This document shows, piece after piece, positions 60,893 through 64,000 of a DNA stretch of 64,000 nucleotides. The number at the start of each line of letters is the position of its first letter. The stretch's first letter is position 1. Origin of the DNA: Gerris lacustris (lineage: Eukaryota > Arthropoda > Insecta > Hemiptera > Gerridae); the NCBI GenBank assembly GCA_951217055.1, contig OX578285.1:53694024-53758023 (forward strand), read 5' to 3'. The notes below the pieces were generated by a model. The model ran no database searches. It was not told the origin of the DNA and saw only the letters and a list, made by a program, of their open reading frames with translations. A program made the translations under genes and the position numbers.

Positions 60893-62236
60893 AGGTAGGA
60901 CTTATAAGACTGTGGAGAAGTAACCAAATTTCGAATAGAAGGAACGGGGAATTTGTCTAAAATATGTTCACGGTTCCGTCGGTAAATTGTACCATTTTCA
61001 CCAATTATTTGATATGATCAAGGTTACCAGGTGCCCAAGTTGAGTCAAATGTTATTTTTATACATAATCTTGTCACCTGCTTCAAGTGAGGTAAGTGATT
61101 TAGCATGGGCATTGTAATTAGAAGCCATCTTTTGAATATTTTTCTTTACATTTTTGAGGTGAGTTTCTAATTTTACTACTTTAGGTTTTAATGGTTCTCG
61201 AGAAACAGGTAATTTAGTTCTAAGGTCCCTAGAGAAAAGCAACTGGGAGGGTGAATTCAAATTTTGTTTTTGCATATTTCGATATTGTAAGAGACCTATG
61301 TAGGGATCTGATCCTGACTTTTCACATTTCTTTAGTATGTTTTTTACTTTTCCTCACTACTAATAGTAGGAAAAGTATTGTTTTCACCAAAATTTTTTTT
61401 TTCGAGATTTCAACGGAATTATCCGTTTTAGGTGTTTTTAAGACCTCCTGAGTGGTTTTCAGCATGACGTATGTATGTGTGTTAAACATTTAGGGACAGT
61501 TAGGTTCTCTCCCTTAAACACGAGACCCTTGATTATATGAATTTCATCACGGAAGTTAGAAAATGGTTTGACTGTTTCATGAACCAGTGACCGGGCTGCA
61601 GGCCATCCTTCTTTAACATATATCATGATTTGCTGCAAAGTCATATCATTTTCTACTGCCTGATGTATCTCAGATTTTTTTTTACCAGAAATAGCTAGGT
61701 TACTGCATACAAGATTGACCTGAAATTTAAGTTCTTTTTCTAAGGTGTCCATTTCAGGATCATTTCTAGGTAAAGGTGTTCTAGACAAAGTATCTGGTAT
61801 ATACATCTGTTTGCCAGGTGTGTATGTTACTTTTAAATCATATTTTTGCAAACTCATCATAATGCGTAGCAACCTGGTCGGAACCTTTGCCAATGGTTTT
61901 TTAAAAAGTGTTACCAGTGGCTGATGGTCGGTTTTTACATTTATAGTTTGGCCATAAATATACTGATGGAAATCATTACAACCGTACCATATTGCAAATA
62001 ATTCCTTTTCAATAGTAGAATGGTTAGCTTGGCTTGATGTTAAAGTAGTAGAGGCATAGGCAGTTGGCCGTGTCTTGCATAATTACAGCTCCAACTGCAT
62101 TCTTTGCTGCATCAACTGATAAATATAAGGCCTTTTTGGGATCATAGTAACGTAATACTGGTGTTTGACTAATAATATCCTTAATTCTTTGAAACTCCTT
62201 TTCGTGATTTACTGTCCAGTCCCATAGACTGCCTTT
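60893..62236 (-). pseudogene. Ty3/gypsy pol: RT end, RNase H and integrase remnants
   Basis: From 62236 down the minus strand, EFQRIKDIISQTPVLRYYD and ALYLSVDAAKNAVGAVIMQ (about 62100-62190) mark the end of RT and start of RNase H. A frameshift follows. Next are ELFAIWYGCNDFHQYIYGQ and NVKTDHQPLVTLF, then LLRIMMSLQKYDLKVTYTP with P-D-T-L-S-R. The block at 61459-61700 resembles the integrase zinc-binding start. The integrase core is absent. The C-terminal domain SPSQLLFSRDLRTKLP (about 61205-61260) and IYRRNREHILDKFPVPSIR (about 60925-60990) end at a stop near 60893. The element is inactive: core deleted, frame broken. Confidence 0.9.
61276..61455. other. Foreign or rearranged segment inside gypsy pol
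   Basis: It replaces the integrase core. CACTACTAATAGTAGGAAAAGTATTG (61352 on) is the inverted copy of CAATACTTTTCCTACTATTAG at 60594, which suggests a local inversion or a duplicated LTR piece. Confidence 0.45.
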
Positions 62237-63295
62237 TTTTAAATAAGTTTCTTAAATATGAAAAGAAAAGGGAATTCTAAAAGAAAAGCACTGGATCAGA
62301 GCAGAGAAAAGCAGTGGCGGAAACACGTTGGCGCAAATTAGAGGATAGCAAAAAATAAAACTAAGATTATAAATCATCATCATTAAAGATGCGTTGACAT
62401 TAAAAATGTTGACAACCAAGTAAAAAAATAACTTCAGAAGGAGCAACACATACTACGTATTGCAGCGAAAAAGGTAAACTTTAATAACAGGAACCTTAAG
62501 CAAAAAAGAAAAGATTTCTGAAAATCTTTATGGCAAGAAAATATGTCACTTACTTCAGATGACAAGAGAAGAGAACAAAACAAGCACTATAAAAATAATA
62601 TCCTTCAAGATAAAGTTTCATGGGTTTTCTGGTCCAAGAGTATACTTGGATATAAAAGTAAATCGAAGTAAACAATAAAACGTAACCTTTGAAGGTGCAG
62701 ACGCTACGACGTAGCGTGAGGGACCCACTAAGTTTACTGATCCAAAAATTTGGGTGGAAAGATGGTGGTCTCCCATTGGCGGTGGAAATGTAGATGAATG
62801 GAAACGTGGAAAGCGATTACACTTGACCAAAACACTGCGGACAATACTGCGACACTTGACGAACAAATAGCGGCAGGAAAAATAAATGAATAGTAAACAA
62901 ACATTTTTAAAAACATGCTTCTATTCGTATTCTTCTCGACAAACCCTTTCATTTGATATCCATATCATGGGTATGCTTAAAAACGTCACTTAGCGAACCA
63001 TTCATTGTCATCCAAACTAAAAGTGGACCATGTTTTTAAAAAAAATATTTCTTTCATTTTCCAAAGCTTGTAACTCCTAGTTAAATAGAGCTACAGGAAC
63101 AAGTGAAAAATCACCTGAATCACCCTGTATATATACCTATAATATATTTTCAGGTAAATTTTTATTTAAAAGGTTTTCCTTCAACTTGTACTCTTTGTAA
63201 GTTTTAACTTTTAAGCCATCAGATAAGTTTATTTTTGATTTTGTATTATTTTAGTTAGGCATCTTGATGGTAAAACTTTTGAATTGTCTTTTGTT
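62237..63295. other. No supported gene
   Basis: AT-rich. CACCCTGTATATA at 63121 looks like one end of a Tc1/mariner element, but the partner end was not found. Minus-strand frames at 62618-62952 match nothing I recognise. Confidence 0.35.
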
Positions 63296-63350
63296 GTAGA
63301 TCCCATGAGGAAGGTTTTGATTAAAGCCGAAACGTCGGGTGTATTAAGAA
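63296..63350 (+). ncRNA. Hammerhead-like motif of a third Penelope-type end
   Basis: CATGAGGA (63304-63311) is one base off the CUGANGA core. A stem GGTTTTGATTAAAGCC follows, then GAAACGTC (63329-63336) with palindromic helix III and C cleavage site. The surrounding sequence differs from the other two Penelope families here. Confidence 0.5.
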
Positions 63351-63455
63351 TGTTGTGAGGTGTTAATATGTTTTTGTGACCGAACCCTGAGTGTCATATT
63401 TTTGTTATATATATCCTTCGAGCGCTCGCGCCTTTTGTACATACAAGAACACTCG

Positions 63456-63727
63456 CGTGGCGGCATTTACACCGCCGCGCCGCCATCTCGCGTGGTGGCA
63501 TTTACACCGCCGCCATCTCGCGTGGTGGCATTTACACCGCCGCCATCTCGCGTGGTGGCATTTACACCGCCGCCATCTCGCGTGGTGGCATTTACACCGC
63601 CGCCATCTCGCGTGGTGGCATTTACACCGCCGCCATCTCGCGTGGTGGCATTTACAGCACCGCGCCACCATCTCGCGTGGTGGCATTTACACCGCCGCCA
63701 TCTCGCGTGGTGGCATTTACACCGCCA
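63456..63727. repeat. GC-rich 30-bp tandem repeat, about nine units
   Basis: The unit CATCTCGCGTGGTGGCATTT plus ACACCGCCGC starts at 63484, 63514, 63544, 63574, 63604 and 63634. It continues with two slightly altered units to 63727 and a partial unit before 63484. Each unit can form a small hairpin GGTG-GCATTTA-CACC. As 30 is a multiple of three, frames stay open on both strands, but they are artefacts. Confidence 0.95.
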
Positions 63728-64000
63728 TTAGTTTTTTAATATTGTTACAGTCTTCTGCATTCCTATTAAGGGGTAAATTAATCAAAACTTAATGAAAAAA
63801 TTAAGACATAGTTATTAAAAAATAAACTGACGACATTTTTGACATTAATTAAAATTTATTTTTATTATTTATATGAATTATAAATTTCAATGATTTCTTA
63901 TTTATTATAATCAAAAATAAAATAATTATACGTTAAACAATTAAAAATGAAATTAAAATAATAATAATAATGTAGCGTATAATAAACACCGAAAAATTAT
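63728..64000. other. AT-rich, no gene
   Basis: Strongly AT-rich window end without features. Confidence 0.5.

Noticed and set aside
62618..62952. Minus-strand frames as a transposase next to the CACCCTGTA terminus at 63121
   Set aside because: No DDE motif or conserved block could be recognised and no partner terminus was found.
63360..63792. Three overlapping frames of 93-133 codons on both strands
   Set aside because: They result from a 30-bp tandem repeat whose length is divisible by three.

Overview
This is AT-rich animal DNA, most likely from an insect with a large, repeat-filled genome. No prokaryotic gene organisation is visible. The evidence is the arthropod-type Ih (HCN) channel exons, the mixture of Penelope, BEL/Pao, copia, gypsy, Jockey/CR1-like, RTE-like, Tc1/mariner, hAT and Harbinger remnants, tRNA-derived SINEs with target-site duplications, and more than a dozen long (TA)n arrays. 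A hemipteran or beetle is plausible, but species cannot be fixed from the sequence.

The only host gene I can support lies on the minus strand and spans much of the window. Three exons of an Ih/HCN hyperpolarization-activated cyclic-nucleotide-gated channel splice in frame with GT-AG boundaries: 57932-57815 (end of C-linker, start of the cyclic-nucleotide-binding domain), 57301-57025 (CNBD core) and 38174-37817 (end of C-helix and C-terminal tail, with a stop codon). The introns are 513 nt and 18,850 nt. The large intron holds Penelope, SINE, Harbinger, BEL/Pao, foldback and Tc1/mariner remnants. The upstream exons (membrane pore) would lie beyond position 64000.

Layout: 1-1200 Penelope-like 3' end; 1260-5880 non-LTR and BEL fragments; 5900-9330 a minus-strand copia element split by another repeat; 10363-12380 a 2-kb DNA transposon whose ends are built from GC-rich palindromes, with a foldback element nested inside; 13280-14920 a satellite with a homogeneous core of exactly 117 bp; 15799-16441 a foldback; 17000-17665 two SINE copies; 19860-20120 an inverted pair of hammerhead-ribozyme motifs; 21991-22881 a hAT element with a perfect 8-bp duplication; 23160-23925 an LTR-element primer site and gag; 25000-28230 TA arrays, a mariner-like remnant and a small hAT MITE; 28240-37800 AT-rich, mostly featureless; 37817-38174 last Ih exon; 38930-40365 an inverted Penelope-end pair carrying two SINE insertions; 40619-41620 Harbinger and Penelope pieces; 41745-47880 two large foldbacks around a BEL/Pao element with its 3' LTR; 49870-51707 two Tc1/mariner elements; 52040-54497 a second BEL/Pao; 57025-57932 Ih exons; 58370-59215 RTE-like remnant; 60893-62236 gypsy pol; 63300-63730 a hammerhead-like Penelope end followed by a GC-rich 30-bp tandem repeat.

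Almost every transposon reading frame is broken by stops or frameshifts. The most interesting non-host signals are the hammerhead-type motifs in three Penelope families, the palindrome-array transposon, the 117-bp satellite, and a GC-rich coding-like extension of the Ih exon that may be an alternative C terminus.
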